DNA of 64,000 nt, taken from assembly GCF_900197575.1 (NCBI RefSeq), contig NZ_FZLN01000001.1, positions 992,001 to 1,056,000 on the forward strand. The letters are read 5' to 3'. The translations under genes were made by a program, and so were the position numbers. Each line of letters opens with the position of its first letter. The stretch's first letter is position 1. The DNA is from Acinetobacter apis (GTDB lineage: Bacteria; Pseudomonadota; Gammaproteobacteria; Pseudomonadales; Moraxellaceae). Below the pieces are notes generated by a model. That model did not search any database and was not told the DNA's origin. It saw only the letters and a program-made list of their open reading frames with translations. This document shows, piece by piece, positions 8,947 to 19,196 of this stretch.

Positions 8947-10302
8947 TTATAAAAAAGCAACAAATAAATGTATAACACCCGCTACAAAGCCGGTCACCCC
9001 ACCAAGTAAAATTAAAATCCATTCATCTTCTTTAAAAGCAGGACGAAGTAGATTTTGAAATTCATACGGCGTTAAATTTCGAATTCGATCTCTAAACATT
9101 GTAAATATTTTTTGAGCACGGCTTGCATTAAACGCAGGGTCTGAAACAGGCACCATCGTAATTTCTATTGAGCGGTCAATCAAGTCCGTTTTTAATCTTG
9201 CATATTCAGTTGGCCCTAAAGATAACTGTAATGTGGTTCGAACCAAAGGCGTATCAGTAATTTGGTTAATATGTCGCTTTACCATTTGACGCGTTTTTTC
9301 TTTATGATCCCCATACATCATTTCGGTCATAATGGTTTTTAAGGTGATTAATTCTTCTGTCACGACTTTTGCAAATACATCAGAGACTTCTTCTTGTCGC
9401 TTAATAAACGCACCTTGAATATTAAACTGTCCAATTTTAGGAACAATTGGTACAAGCCAAGGAAACCCGTGATGTTTGGTCCGTCTAAAGAATTGTGGAT
9501 ACCGCACATAATGTGGATGTAATGGATTAAATACCATCCAAATCGCAATCCAATTGGTTAATAACCCCCAAATGGCAGCCCAAAAAGGCACTGTCCAATG
9601 CCAAGGTACCACAAACCAAATGAGCATTTGAATTAGACCAAAGCCACATCCAATTAAGGCACTAATATGCCAAATAAAATCAATTTCTTTTTGACCCACT
9701 TTTAAAAACATGCTCACCATTAAACGGCGATCATTTTCCATTTGATGAACAATCATTTTCTTCATGTCCACCAACTCTTCAACATGGTCGGTTAAATCAA
9801 TCACCAACGCATGTAACACTTCTGGCAATTGCTGATGTGCATGTTCATAAATACGGCGTTTAATAGAATATGGTAAATTTTCCCACAACACCGCATTACG
9901 GTCCATCATCACTTCATCAATTAAATATTCTAAATCTGCATTGATTTGAGTTCCAATAATATCCGCCATTTCATTGGGGTCCATGGCTTCTAAAAACTCA
10001 GACAATGAACCAATTTTTTTCAAGGTGTTGTCAGTGATAATTCCTGAAATCCGCCCTGCTTTACGCGGCACAATACCTTGCCAACCAAATGGCAATTTAC
10101 CAATATGAAAGCCAATAAAATGAATTGGATAAAACACCATTCTTAGAGCCATCCACACATGGATCCAGGTTACAAAGGCAGTCACAGGAACAATACTTAG
10201 CACAGCCCAATGATCTGGTCTAAGCCAAAAAACATGCCAAAGATGACTGATATAATCCAACATGAAGGTTTTCTCTAATAATAAGTGTAATAAGTCATGC
10301 AT
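8947..10302 (-). CDS. DUF445-like membrane protein
   Basis: A 451-residue inner-membrane protein. Hydrophobic segments lie near the N-terminus (around residues 30-60), in the middle (around 205-260) and at the very C-terminus (ILILLGGVTGFVAGVIHLFV). The central segment GLLTNWIAIWMVFNPLHP and the downstream KIGQFNIQGAFIKRQEEVSD resemble the DUF445/YheB family, where a membrane hairpin is followed by a kinesin-like 'PKRQEE' motif. The function is unknown in the family. An alternative start at 10263 (Met14) has a better purine-rich upstream (AGAGAA) than the ATG at 10302. Confidence 0.7.
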   Translation of the reverse strand: MHDLLHLLLEKTFMLDYISHLWHVFWLRPDHWAVLSIVPVTAFVTWIHVWMALRMVFYPIHFIGFHIGKLPFGWQGIVPRKAGRISGIITDNTLKKIGSLSEFLEAMDPNEMADIIGTQINADLEYLIDEVMMDRNAVLWENLPYSIKRRIYEHAHQQLPEVLHALVIDLTDHVEELVDMKKMIVHQMENDRRLMVSMFLKVGQKEIDFIWHISALIGCGFGLIQMLIWFVVPWHWTVPFWAAIWGLLTNWIAIWMVFNPLHPHYVRYPQFFRRTKHHGFPWLVPIVPKIGQFNIQGAFIKRQEEVSDVFAKVVTEELITLKTIMTEMMYGDHKEKTRQMVKRHINQITDTPLVRTTLQLSLGPTEYARLKTDLIDRSIEITMVPVSDPAFNASRAQKIFTMFRDRIRNLTPYEFQNLLRPAFKEDEWILILLGGVTGFVAGVIHLFVAFL

Positions 10303-10558
10303 AATGTCATTTGATCATCATAGCATTGTCTGTCTACATTTCAGTGACGGCCAACTAGATATGTGATCTATTTAACTAAAATATACAGCTTACAATTTAT
10401 ATGGCGTTATTTTGCCTTGAATAATTCATTTTGGCACGCCATAGATCGATATTTCTTATAAATAAGTTACATAATAAAAAGAATACAGCCTTTATTCACC
10501 TCAAGGTTAGGTTAAAATAATACGCTTTTCTTCTCCTTAGCTTATTGATGTACCCGAT

Positions 10559-12598
10559 ATGAAGCAACATTTTCCGCTCAAAAATGTCCAATTAGAAAAG
10601 AAAATTTATCGTAATCGTGTACTGATTGCTGTAGGAATTGTCATTTTCTGTTTTTCAATTTTAATTGCTCGTTATATTTATTTACAAATCATCCGTCATC
10701 AAGATTTTGCAACAGCCTCTGATAATAACAGAATTCGCTTGCAACCCACAGCACCCACTCGTGGTTATATTTATGACCGTAATGGCATTTTATTAGCAAA
10801 CAACTACCCTGTGTTTACTGCAACTTTAAGTAAAGCTGATGTTGATAATATTGATGACACTGTTGCACGTTTAACACCGATTCTCAACCTCTCGCAAGAT
10901 GACCTTGAAAAGTTTGATATTCGAATTAAAGCCGCCAAAAAAACCGAACGTGTTGCCATCAAATTAAACATTAACGAAGTAGAAATTGCACGCTTTAGTG
11001 AAGCGAAATATCAATTTCCGGGTGTGCAAATTGAAACACAGATGACTAGATACTATCCATATGGTGAGTTGTTTGCCCATGTGATTGGTTATGTAGGTCG
11101 AATTAATGACAAAGAACTAAAAAGTATTGATAAAGAACTCTATGCAGGTACAAACCTGATTGGTAAAAGCGGCGTAGAGCGTCATTATGAGCAATTGTTA
11201 CATGGTGTTCCTGGCAATGACTCTGTCGAAGCAGATGCTCATGGCAATGTATTAAGACACTTAGGGCGTAAACCACCACAACAAGGTGATGACCTTTACC
11301 TGTCTATTGATTATGGGTTACAAGTGGTGGCATCTGAACAGTTGGCAGGTCGACGCGGTGCAATTGTTGCCATTAATCCACGTACAGGCGAAGTGCTGGC
11401 AATGGTATCTAGCCCAAGCTTTAACCCCAATTTATTTGTAACAGGAATCAGTAGTAAAGACTATTCTGCATTACGAGATAACTTAGACCAGCCACTATAT
11501 AACCGTGCTGTACAAGGAACCTACCCACCTGGCTCAACCATTAAACCCATGGAAGGCTTAGGGGCTCTGCATTATGGCATTGTCGATTGGGGCACAGCCA
11601 TTCATGATCCAGGTTATTTTCAATTGCCAGGCGATTCACATCGCTTTCGTGATTGGAAAAAAACAGGTCATGGCGTGGTTAACATGAACAAAGCCATTCA
11701 AGAATCTTGCGATACCTATTTTTATATTATGTCCAATCAAATGGGCATTGAACGAATGAATGATTGGATGCGTCAATTTGGATTTGGTGCAAAAACAGGA
11801 TTAGATTTACCAAGTGAAAGCTCAGGTATTTATCCAAATCCTGAGTGGAAAATGAAAGCCTATAAATCTAAATGGTTACGTGGTGAAACCATTTCAGTCA
11901 GTATTGGACAAGGTGCATTCACAGCAACGCCTGTTCAATTAGCTATGGCAACAGCGATTGTTTCTAATCAAGGGAAACATATTACCCCGCATGTTCTATA
12001 CAATGTAAAAGGTGCTAAACCCTATAAGATACGAAATGAACCCGATGGTGAAGTTAAATTTAATGGTGTACCTGAAGATTGGATCAAAATGCGTGATGCC
12101 ATGGTTGGGGTAATTAACCAAGGTACAGGTCGTGGTATTCGTACCAACGCTTATCAGATTGCTGGTAAAACAGGTACTGCACAGGTTAAAAGTATTGCGC
12201 AAGGCAAAAAATATAATGAAGCTTTGTTAACACAGCGCCAATATGACCATGGTTTATTTGTTGGCTTTGCACCCGCAGAAAACCCTGAAATTGCAATTGC
12301 TGTGATTTTAGAAAATGGCCGTCATGGCGGTGCTGCAGCACATATTGCCAAACCTGTTTTAGATTATTGGATGATTCAGCGTAAATCCAATCCAATCCAA
12401 CCGACGACACAACAAATTAGCGGTGGATTAATGACAGCAGGTATGAACCCAAGTCAATTGCCAAGTGGTGGACGTATTCTCGAGGCAGATCCAAATGCAA
12501 TTAACCCGAATAGTCCGACTGGTCGAAAACGTCAGCAAGCTTCTGCCCCTGTAGTGTCAACACCACCTCCAATTGCAGATACAGATATTAGTGATTAA
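10559..12598 (+). CDS. mrdA: Penicillin-binding protein 2 (elongasome transpeptidase)
   Basis: Monofunctional class B PBP that cross-links side-wall peptidoglycan with RodA. A single N-terminal membrane anchor (VLIAVGIVIFCFSILIARYI) is followed by the RGYIYDRNG segment of the pedestal domain. The transpeptidase motifs are STIK (near residue 326), SCD (near 383) and KTGTAQ (near 537). The length of 679 residues includes a Pro/Ser-rich C-terminal tail. In many bacteria mrdA sits beside rodA, but here rodA is about 25 kb away. It is followed within three bases by rsmD. Confidence 0.96.
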   Translation: MKQHFPLKNVQLEKKIYRNRVLIAVGIVIFCFSILIARYIYLQIIRHQDFATASDNNRIRLQPTAPTRGYIYDRNGILLANNYPVFTATLSKADVDNIDDTVARLTPILNLSQDDLEKFDIRIKAAKKTERVAIKLNINEVEIARFSEAKYQFPGVQIETQMTRYYPYGELFAHVIGYVGRINDKELKSIDKELYAGTNLIGKSGVERHYEQLLHGVPGNDSVEADAHGNVLRHLGRKPPQQGDDLYLSIDYGLQVVASEQLAGRRGAIVAINPRTGEVLAMVSSPSFNPNLFVTGISSKDYSALRDNLDQPLYNRAVQGTYPPGSTIKPMEGLGALHYGIVDWGTAIHDPGYFQLPGDSHRFRDWKKTGHGVVNMNKAIQESCDTYFYIMSNQMGIERMNDWMRQFGFGAKTGLDLPSESSGIYPNPEWKMKAYKSKWLRGETISVSIGQGAFTATPVQLAMATAIVSNQGKHITPHVLYNVKGAKPYKIRNEPDGEVKFNGVPEDWIKMRDAMVGVINQGTGRGIRTNAYQIAGKTGTAQVKSIAQGKKYNEALLTQRQYDHGLFVGFAPAENPEIAIAVILENGRHGGAAAHIAKPVLDYWMIQRKSNPIQPTTQQISGGLMTAGMNPSQLPSGGRILEADPNAINPNSPTGRKRQQASAPVVSTPPPIADTDISD

Positions 12599-12600
12599 AC

Positions 12601-13152
12601 ATGAAAAATCAATTAAGAATTATTGGCGGTCAGTGGAAACGTCGACAACTTGAATTTGCATCTGTCGAAGGTTTACGCCCTACACCTGATCGTGTACGAG
12701 AAACACTGTTTAATTGGCTAATGTGGGATATTACGCAAGCGCATGTATTAGATGTCTGTGCAGGTTCTGGTGCACTCGCATTTGAGGCACTGTCACGAGG
12801 TGCAGCTCATGTGACATTAATCGAGCCCAATAAAACACAAGCACATTATCTCAAGCAAAATATTAAGTTATTAAACACGGAACAATGTACTTTACATGTT
12901 GCAACAGCACAGCAAATTTTAGCCAAGCTCCATACCCAGTTCGACCTTGTCTTTCTTGATCCGCCTTATTCACTCAACTTATGGTATGAATTGGCCGCAG
13001 GTATTGATCCATTACTAAAACCCAAAGGTTTGGTTTATATTGAAGCAGATCAACATTTAACTCAGCTACAACTGCCAGCCTCTTGGCGACAAATTAAAAG
13101 CACACAAGCAGGTAGCGTATATGCAGGGCTTTATCAAAAAATAGAATCTTAA
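12601..13152 (+). CDS. rsmD: 16S rRNA (guanine(966)-N2)-methyltransferase
   Basis: Methylates G966 of 16S rRNA during 30S assembly. The N-terminus has the family signature RIIGGQWKRRQL and GLRPTPDRVRETLFNWL. The SAM-binding motif VCAGSGALAFEAL comes next, and the catalytic DPPY is seen in FLDPPYSLNLW. The length of 183 residues is normal. It is transcribed directly after mrdA. Confidence 0.95.
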   Translation: MKNQLRIIGGQWKRRQLEFASVEGLRPTPDRVRETLFNWLMWDITQAHVLDVCAGSGALAFEALSRGAAHVTLIEPNKTQAHYLKQNIKLLNTEQCTLHVATAQQILAKLHTQFDLVFLDPPYSLNLWYELAAGIDPLLKPKGLVYIEADQHLTQLQLPASWRQIKSTQAGSVYAGLYQKIES

Positions 13153-13191
13153 CCATAAAAAAGCCGCCAATTTGGCGGCTTTTTTATGGTT
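13151..13191. terminator. Bidirectional terminator between rsmD and the His-rich gene
   Basis: A near-perfect 20-bp inverted repeat (AACCATAAAAAAGCCGCCAA and its complement) with an A-run on one side and a T-run on the other. It can terminate both converging units. Confidence 0.9.
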
Positions 13192-13194
13192 CAA

Positions 13195-13548
13195 TTATTT
13201 AACAACTTCAATCGGACCATGGTTATCACAATGATCACCATGTGGATGGTGCAAATGACCATCTACTAAATAATCGATATGATCGCCATGTGGTACAGCT
13301 TCATGTCCGCAGTCAGGTCCGTGGACGTGGTCCTGATCATGTCCTGCACACACATGCTCTGGTGTACATTCAGTTGGATTATGTTCATTAACTGCAATCA
13401 CATGCTCATCAATATGTGATTCATGCGGATGATGTAAATGACCATCATGCAAATAATCGACATGATCGTCATGTTTAATGGCTGTATGTCCACAATCCTT
13501 TCCATGGATATGATCATGTTTTTCATGATGGTTTTGATTACATGTCAT
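13195..13548 (-). CDS. Histidine-rich tandem-repeat protein, probable metal binder
   Basis: About 117 residues, roughly a quarter of them histidine, with no membrane segment or signal. Two copies of a roughly 40-residue module are visible. Each has H(I/V)HGxDCGH, then HxDHxDYLxDGHLHHPH, and the copies are joined by a linker with two cysteines (TECTPEHVC). His and Cys pairs at these spacings suggest binding of Zn, Ni or Cu for storage or delivery. The start ATG at 13548 is supported by AAGGAG six bases upstream; the ORF extends eight codons further without a good ribosome site. I cannot name a characterised homologue. Confidence 0.8.
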   Translation of the reverse strand: MTCNQNHHEKHDHIHGKDCGHTAIKHDDHVDYLHDGHLHHPHESHIDEHVIAVNEHNPTECTPEHVCAGHDQDHVHGPDCGHEAVPHGDHIDYLVDGHLHHPHGDHCDNHGPIEVVK

Positions 13549-13761
13549 GTGTGTCTCCTTTAGTCTAGTCATACAAATTCGTTTAGATGCGATTAGCTTA
13601 ACTCAATCATATTGCATTTTATTTATACTATAGTCTTAAAATTAAGCCAAATGACATCTTTCATTTTGAATAAGCAATATCAACATCTGTCTTTGAATAA
13701 AAGAAAACCAGCAAAGTGTTAAATTTGCTGGCATCTTTTAAAGTTAAACTCAAAGATTAGC

Positions 13762-14253
13762 TTAGCTTTTTTTGATGTTTGCTTCGATGAACCATAAGCT
13801 CTTGTCTAAATCTTCTAAAGCAGCATGAATGATGTCTTCAGAGATTGGATCTTCAATTTCATCAATTGTTGAACGTAAATGGTTAGCAACCACTGCATAA
13901 CGATCAGCCAATTCAGAAAGGTGATCTTGTACGTCATACACATCTGTTGGGTAGCTTTGTAGTTGTGAATGCTCACCTACTGCTTGTACTGTACCAAATG
14001 CTGTACCACCAATTTGTACTGCACGCTCAGCAACATTGTCTAAATGCGTAATGATTGACGTTCTGAATGTATCTAACATTTCATGAACAGCAATAAAGTT
14101 GCTACCGCGCATGTTCCAATGTGCTTGTTTTGTGATCAGCGATAAATCAATTAAATTTGATAAAATTTGATTTAAGATTTTTAATGTTGATTCTTTGATG
14201 TTTTCATCTAGGTTATTACGTGTATATACGCGACCTGAAGTTCTAGTTGTCAT
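13762..14253 (-). CDS. dps: Dps-family DNA-binding ferritin-like protein
   Basis: Forms a dodecamer that oxidises and stores iron and protects DNA in stress or stationary phase. The ferroxidase ligands are visible in KQAHWNMRG and [10 protein letters not shown] downstream [14 protein letters not shown] segment carries the conserved Asp and Glu. The N-terminal arm is basic ([13 protein letters not shown]), as in DNA-binding Dps proteins. The length of 163 residues is normal. It is monocistronic, with about 390 bases of mostly AT-rich DNA upstream. Confidence 0.94.
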   Translation of the reverse strand: MTTRTSGRVYTRNNLDENIKESTLKILNQILSNLIDLSLITKQAHWNMRGSNFIAVHEMLDTFRTSIITHLDNVAERAVQIGGTAFGTVQAVGEHSQLQSYPTDVYDVQDHLSELADRYAVVANHLRSTIDEIEDPISEDIIHAALEDLDKSLWFIEANIKKS

Positions 14254-14643
14254 AGCATCCTCTTGTAATAAACAATGGTACTTGGTTTATGTGTCTTTAT
14301 GTTTATAACATAACGGTATTCTGTTGAAAGATCGAGTTAATTTTCATTTAAAAACATTGTCGTTACAAATGTTAAACTGATCTATTCCACATTTCAGTCA
14401 ATCGGATAAATCATACCATGATGGGTTAATTTTTCTTGTTATATATTAATTTGATAGTGCATTATTTGGAGTGTAAATTAGACTGAGAGTCACTTGCAAT
14501 ATCAGTCAAAAGGCGATTTTTCTATACAAGTAATTTAAGCGCATTGATGAGCATATAAACCTTGAATCAGATGTCCACTACAATATGATTTAATTCCTTG
14601 GATAAAGATTGTTATCCCCTTTAATCAGTACGAGCCACTCGAT
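14254..14643. other. Intergenic region, dps / GNAT divergent
   Basis: An AT-rich 390-base gap between two divergent genes. It must hold the dps promoter, but I see no confident OxyR or Fur site and no open frame with coding character. Confidence 0.5.
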
Positions 14644-15213
14644 ATGTACTCTCCATTTAGCCATACTGTGATTGCATCTTTTGATCATCTAGTGCTTTGC
14701 ATTTTACATACGAGCCACGCAAAGCTGTATCATGAATACTTAATACGTAATAAAACCTATTTAGCCCCTTATAGCCCAAAGCGAGAGCAAAGCTATGCTG
14801 AAATCTCTGAGATATTGGCACGTATCCCTGAGCATCCGCATGCCATCCAACACAATAAACAAATCTCCTTTGTCTTGATCGACCCACACCTTGAACAAAT
14901 TATAGGAGATATACATTTTACAGGTTTTATTTTTGGTGTATTCCAAGCCTGTTATTTAGGTTTTGCGCTTGATCAACATGCCCAAGGCAACAATTGGATG
15001 TATCAAGCACTGTCTCATGCCATATCTTATGTACGGACTCAATCTCAAATTCATCGAATTATGGCAAACCATTTACCTGATAACCTAAAAAGTGCACGGT
15101 TATTACAGCGTTTAGGATTTGAACCTGAAGGTTATGCAAAAGCTTATCTAAAAATTAATGGACAATGGCAAGACCATGTTTTAACTGCATTGGTATTTGA
15201 TGAAACACCATAG
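14644..15213 (+). CDS. GNAT-family acetyltransferase (RimJ/RimL-like)
   Basis: A 189-residue acetyl-CoA-dependent N-acetyltransferase. The central region IIGDIHFTGFIFGVFQACYL gives the beta-4/beta-5 strands. HRIMANHLPDNLKSARLLQR followed by LGFEPEGYAKAYL is the hallmark of ribosomal-protein-alanine acetyltransferase-like GNATs. The substrate cannot be told from sequence. It is a single gene with no obvious operon partner. Confidence 0.85.
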   Translation: MYSPFSHTVIASFDHLVLCILHTSHAKLYHEYLIRNKTYLAPYSPKREQSYAEISEILARIPEHPHAIQHNKQISFVLIDPHLEQIIGDIHFTGFIFGVFQACYLGFALDQHAQGNNWMYQALSHAISYVRTQSQIHRIMANHLPDNLKSARLLQRLGFEPEGYAKAYLKINGQWQDHVLTALVFDETP

Positions 15214-15407
15214 ATCAGCCCATACCAATGGCATGGGCATGGGCATGATGCATAACACTAAACTGTTTAACTTACCACTTAACGCTGCTTGATCTACTTT
15301 GGTTACAGCATTAATGCAAGTCAAACAAGCAATCTATATGAACGCTCAACATATCATGTGTATCTCGTAAAGCGTTCACATTAAAATATAAATCAAATCA
15401 ATGATTT

Positions 15408-16850
15408 TTATTTTGAAGCGGCATATTTAAATTCGATTACTGCACCAGGATGCTTCAAATCTGACGTTCCTTCACCGCTATCGGCTTGAACATTTCCACT
15501 GTTATCAGTCAGAACATAAATTGTACTACCATCAACACTTGCAGCTACATCACGATAGCGATCTTGTCCTCTAAATAAAACTTCGCTACTGTCTTTTGAA
15601 ACAGTATGTGTTTTATCATCTAGCTGAACTTTAAACACAACCCCACGCTTTAAAGAAGGTACTAAAAGTACATTCTTCCATCCAGGAATTGCATTTTTAC
15701 CACCGCGATAAAAATATGCTGAAGATGCTGCAACCGTTGGCCAGCAAATATATTGCATACTGCCACATGCTGTATCATTGAAGTTATGATCATTTGGTAC
15801 TGTAAATAAGGTTTTCAAAGGTTTGATGAAGTTATTAATCGTCCAACTTGATTCTTGATACACCGGCACACCAGGTACAACACGTAAACCATTTTGTCCT
15901 AAATCTTTTAACGCGGACTGATCGCCTTTATATTTTGAATAGTCAGCAAAGGCATAACCACTGTCATCTTGATAGCCTGCAACATAAGGCCAGCCATAAT
16001 TTCCACCTTTTACAATGACATTGATTTCGTCATCAGTATTTGGCCCTTGTTCACTTTCTAGTAAAACCCCTTTCGGTGTAAAACTGAGCCCTTGCGGATT
16101 ACGGTGTCCAACAGTATAAATATGGCTTGTAACCCCATTAAAATGTGGGTTGTCTCTTGGAATTGAACCATCAAGGTTTAAGCGTAAAATTTTACCTGCA
16201 TATTTTTGATAATTTTTAGCACGAATCTCTAATTTTGATGGTATTTCTTGCGCTAAATTTGGCGTGGTGAGATAAGAGAACTGATTTGATCCTTGATCGC
16301 CAATACTTAAATATAGTTTTTGATCGGGGCCAATTACTAAACGCTGTGCTTGATGGTCTTGTGAAGATGGTAACCCTTGAATTAACGTTTTTTCATCGGT
16401 TAGGGTGTTGGTTTTTTGATTATAGGTATATCTTCGGATCACTGTTTGGTTTGGAAATTTGGCGTCTGTTGCATTTGGGTTTTTAATAGATAAAGACACA
16501 TAAATATAGCGATGATTGTATTTATTAAACTTAGGATCAAATGCTAGACCAAGTAAGCCATCTTGTCCTTTTTCAGTAAATGTAACATTGGGAATCTTGA
16601 AAGTTGCGATTAGTTTATTTGTTTTTAAATCTAGGCGGGAAATATCACCTGATCGTTCAGAAATCCACAGTTGCTGATCTGCAATGAATATTGCATGCGG
16701 ATATTTAATATCATTAATTAATACTTTACGGTTAAAATCAGGGCTTGTTGCTTGAACATAATCCTTTAATGGTATGGGTTGATCGGCAATTGCGTTTTGT
16801 ATAAAAAAACTAGAAATGAAAAAACTCGTTAGCTTTAAATATGTATTCAT
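15408..16850 (-). CDS. gdhB: Soluble PQQ-dependent glucose dehydrogenase
   Basis: Periplasmic quinoprotein that oxidises glucose and other aldoses to lactones using PQQ and calcium. It has an N-terminal signal peptide (about 22 residues, ending in NAIA). The sequence follows the characterised Acinetobacter calcoaceticus enzyme throughout: GQDGLLGLAFDP, LPSSQDHQAQRLVIGPDQ with the catalytic histidine, GKILRLNLDGSIPRDNP with the PQQ-contact arginine, GHRNPQGLSFTP, SEQGPNTDDEIN, and GGNYGWPYVAGY. The length of 480 is close to the 478-residue precursor. No PQQ biosynthesis genes are nearby, so the cofactor is made elsewhere or taken up. Confidence 0.96.
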   Translation of the reverse strand: MNTYLKLTSFFISSFFIQNAIADQPIPLKDYVQATSPDFNRKVLINDIKYPHAIFIADQQLWISERSGDISRLDLKTNKLIATFKIPNVTFTEKGQDGLLGLAFDPKFNKYNHRYIYVSLSIKNPNATDAKFPNQTVIRRYTYNQKTNTLTDEKTLIQGLPSSQDHQAQRLVIGPDQKLYLSIGDQGSNQFSYLTTPNLAQEIPSKLEIRAKNYQKYAGKILRLNLDGSIPRDNPHFNGVTSHIYTVGHRNPQGLSFTPKGVLLESEQGPNTDDEINVIVKGGNYGWPYVAGYQDDSGYAFADYSKYKGDQSALKDLGQNGLRVVPGVPVYQESSWTINNFIKPLKTLFTVPNDHNFNDTACGSMQYICWPTVAASSAYFYRGGKNAIPGWKNVLLVPSLKRGVVFKVQLDDKTHTVSKDSSEVLFRGQDRYRDVAASVDGSTIYVLTDNSGNVQADSGEGTSDLKHPGAVIEFKYAASK

Positions 16851-17528
16851 ATATATTCCAAATTGTTTTACAACTAAAATTGTTGTGGCTTAACCCTGCC
16901 TCTAGCCTGCGGATTAAAAAATCACTCAGACAAAACTACAATATATGAAAAAATATGAATCATTTTACTTTTTTATAATAAGTAATATCTAAAATCTATT
17001 ATATGCACACAATCCTATCTAACATAAATATTAAAATAATTAATACCAGCGACAAAATTAATATTCACCAAGATCAACGCCTATATTTATAGTTAAAAAC
17101 GATAATAATATGCTTAGTATCCCATCATTATATAGACCATGCATTATCATAAATTATAGTATTATTAAACAAATGGTTGAATATCAATATTATTATTTAA
17201 AAACAAAACCAAACCGAATAATAAAGTCAATCCATCATGGCATTTTACAAAGGGTCTTTGAAATCATTCAATAAAATAGTCAAATCTACCCATTAAATAA
17301 AATTCAAACCAATTGTCATTTTATTCGACATAGATATATTTAATATAAGAACCTGTTTCACTAGTTTACGTAAGTTAACGTTTACTCATAGTTTTTTATT
17401 ACTTATGTAAATGAATGATCCAAATGCACTATGCAACAAAGCACTTAGATACAGATAACCATGGTTTGAACCATCTAGGCCAAAAATTTCAAGCACAAAT
17501 GGCTTTTAAATTGACAGCTCACACGCAA
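16851..17528. other. Long AT-rich intergenic region
   Basis: About 680 bases upstream of gdhB and downstream of sthA. All frames are broken by frequent stops and I found no small coding gene, tRNA or strong hairpin. It presumably contains the gdhB promoter. Confidence 0.5.
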
Positions 17529-17566
17529 TAAAAAAAGCACTATAGAAACAAACCTATAGTGCTTGC
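17529..17566 (-). terminator. Terminator of sthA
   Basis: On the minus strand AGCACTATAG and CTATAGTGCT form a stem with a GTTTGTTT-type loop, followed by a run of seven T. Confidence 0.85.
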
Positions 17567-17579
17567 CTCCACACCTTGA

Positions 17580-18995
17580 CTAAAATAAACGGTTTAAGCC
17601 ATTTAATGCAGCTACTCGGTATGCTTCGGCCATGGTGGGATAATTAAATGTGGTTTCTACAAAATATTTCACTGAGTTATTGGCATTTTGCATGATTGCT
17701 TGACCAATATGAATAATTTCAGACGCATTATTACCAAAACAATGAATTCCTAAAATTTCAAGCGTGTCACGGTGAAAAAGTATTTTTAATTCACCAACCG
17801 TGTCCCCAGTAATTTGTGCACGTGCCAAATGCCGAAAAGAAGACTGTCCTACTTCATAAGGAACTTTTTCTTCGGTCAATTGTTGCTCTGTTTTACCAAA
17901 GCATGAAATTTCAGGAATCGTATAAATTCCAGTTGGAATATCTGTCACAGGCTTTACATTCTCTTCTCCGCCAATGTTTGAGCCTGCACAACGTCCTTGG
18001 TCATATGCAGCAGATGCAAGAGATGGCCAACCAACCACATCGCCTGCAGCATAAATATGCTCAACATTGGTTTGATAGCGCTCATTGACTGTCAACTGAC
18101 CACGGCTATTTGGCGTCAAACCAACATTTTCTAATCCTAAACCATCGGTATTTCCTGACCGTCCGTTACACCATAAAATGGCATCTGCTTTAATCTTTTT
18201 CCCGCTTTGTAAATGTAATACCACATGATCATCAAACGTATCTAAATGATCAATCTGTTCATGATGACGAATTAATACCCCCTGATCACGTAAGTGATAA
18301 GACAATGCATCTGAAATTTCATCATCTAAATAGCTTAATAAAACAGACTGTGTGTTAATTAAATCTACTTTATGATTTAAACCAATAAAAATAGATGCAT
18401 ACTCACAGCCAATCACACCTGCACCATAAATAATGATTTTACGAATGGTATAGTCCAAATCTAAAATGGTGTCAGAATCAAATACTCGTGGGTGATTAAA
18501 GTCTAAACCTTGTGGATGATAAGGACGACTGCCTGTCGCAATCACAAGCTCTTTAAAGACTAAGGTTTCTTTGCTGCCTTCAGGGGTAAATACCACAACG
18601 CTATGCTGATCTTGAATATATGCACGACCATAAAAAATATCAATTCGGTTACGGTCATAAAAACGAGTATGTGTTTCTACTTGCTTTTGAATCACACGGT
18701 GTGCATGGGTTAACACTTGTTTCATGGTAAATGCGCGCCACTCGCCTACTTTTTGAAACATCGGATCGCGCTGATAACGCATAATACTCGACACAGTCTG
18801 TCTAAGTGCTTTACTTGGAATGGTGCCGACATGTGTACAGTTGCCCCCGAGCTGCTCACGCATATCAACCACAGCCACCTTTTTACCTGACTTGGTGAGT
18901 TTCATGGCTGCGCCTTCGCCTGCTGGGCCTGCGCCTAGCACCACAGCATCATATTTTACAAAATTCCCTTTCACCACTTCTTGTTTACGTGACAT
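17580..18995 (-). CDS. sthA: Soluble pyridine nucleotide transhydrogenase
   Basis: FAD enzyme that equilibrates NADPH and NAD+, usually consuming excess NADPH. The N-terminal FAD motif is [14 protein letters not shown]. It is followed by [16 protein letters not shown], where the single cysteine replaces the redox-active CxxxxC disulfide of lipoamide dehydrogenases, which is diagnostic of SthA. The NAD motif reads [16 protein letters not shown], and the C-terminal dimer segment ends [18 protein letters not shown]. The length of 471 is normal. The start has AGGAG upstream. Confidence 0.96.
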   Translation of the reverse strand: MSRKQEVVKGNFVKYDAVVLGAGPAGEGAAMKLTKSGKKVAVVDMREQLGGNCTHVGTIPSKALRQTVSSIMRYQRDPMFQKVGEWRAFTMKQVLTHAHRVIQKQVETHTRFYDRNRIDIFYGRAYIQDQHSVVVFTPEGSKETLVFKELVIATGSRPYHPQGLDFNHPRVFDSDTILDLDYTIRKIIIYGAGVIGCEYASIFIGLNHKVDLINTQSVLLSYLDDEISDALSYHLRDQGVLIRHHEQIDHLDTFDDHVVLHLQSGKKIKADAILWCNGRSGNTDGLGLENVGLTPNSRGQLTVNERYQTNVEHIYAAGDVVGWPSLASAAYDQGRCAGSNIGGEENVKPVTDIPTGIYTIPEISCFGKTEQQLTEEKVPYEVGQSSFRHLARAQITGDTVGELKILFHRDTLEILGIHCFGNNASEIIHIGQAIMQNANNSVKYFVETTFNYPTMAEAYRVAALNGLNRLF

Positions 18996-19196
18996 ATTAA
19001 TCGCTCCTTGTTATCAGCTAATTTTAGCTTAATTTCACAGCAAGAAAATGTCGTTTATTGTAGTTTGACCATCACGCGAATTGTATGTCGACATTTCTTT
19101 AACGAATGTGTTTTTCACGCCTAAATGCTTTATTTTAGGTTACAATAAATTTGAAAACATATTGCCTTTTAAATTGTCAAACAGTGGAAAAGTTAC

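Noticed and set aside
15225-15255. GGCATG tandem repeat as a CRISPR or regulatory array
   Set aside because: It is a very short low-complexity run with no spacers. No CRISPR array was seen anywhere in the window.
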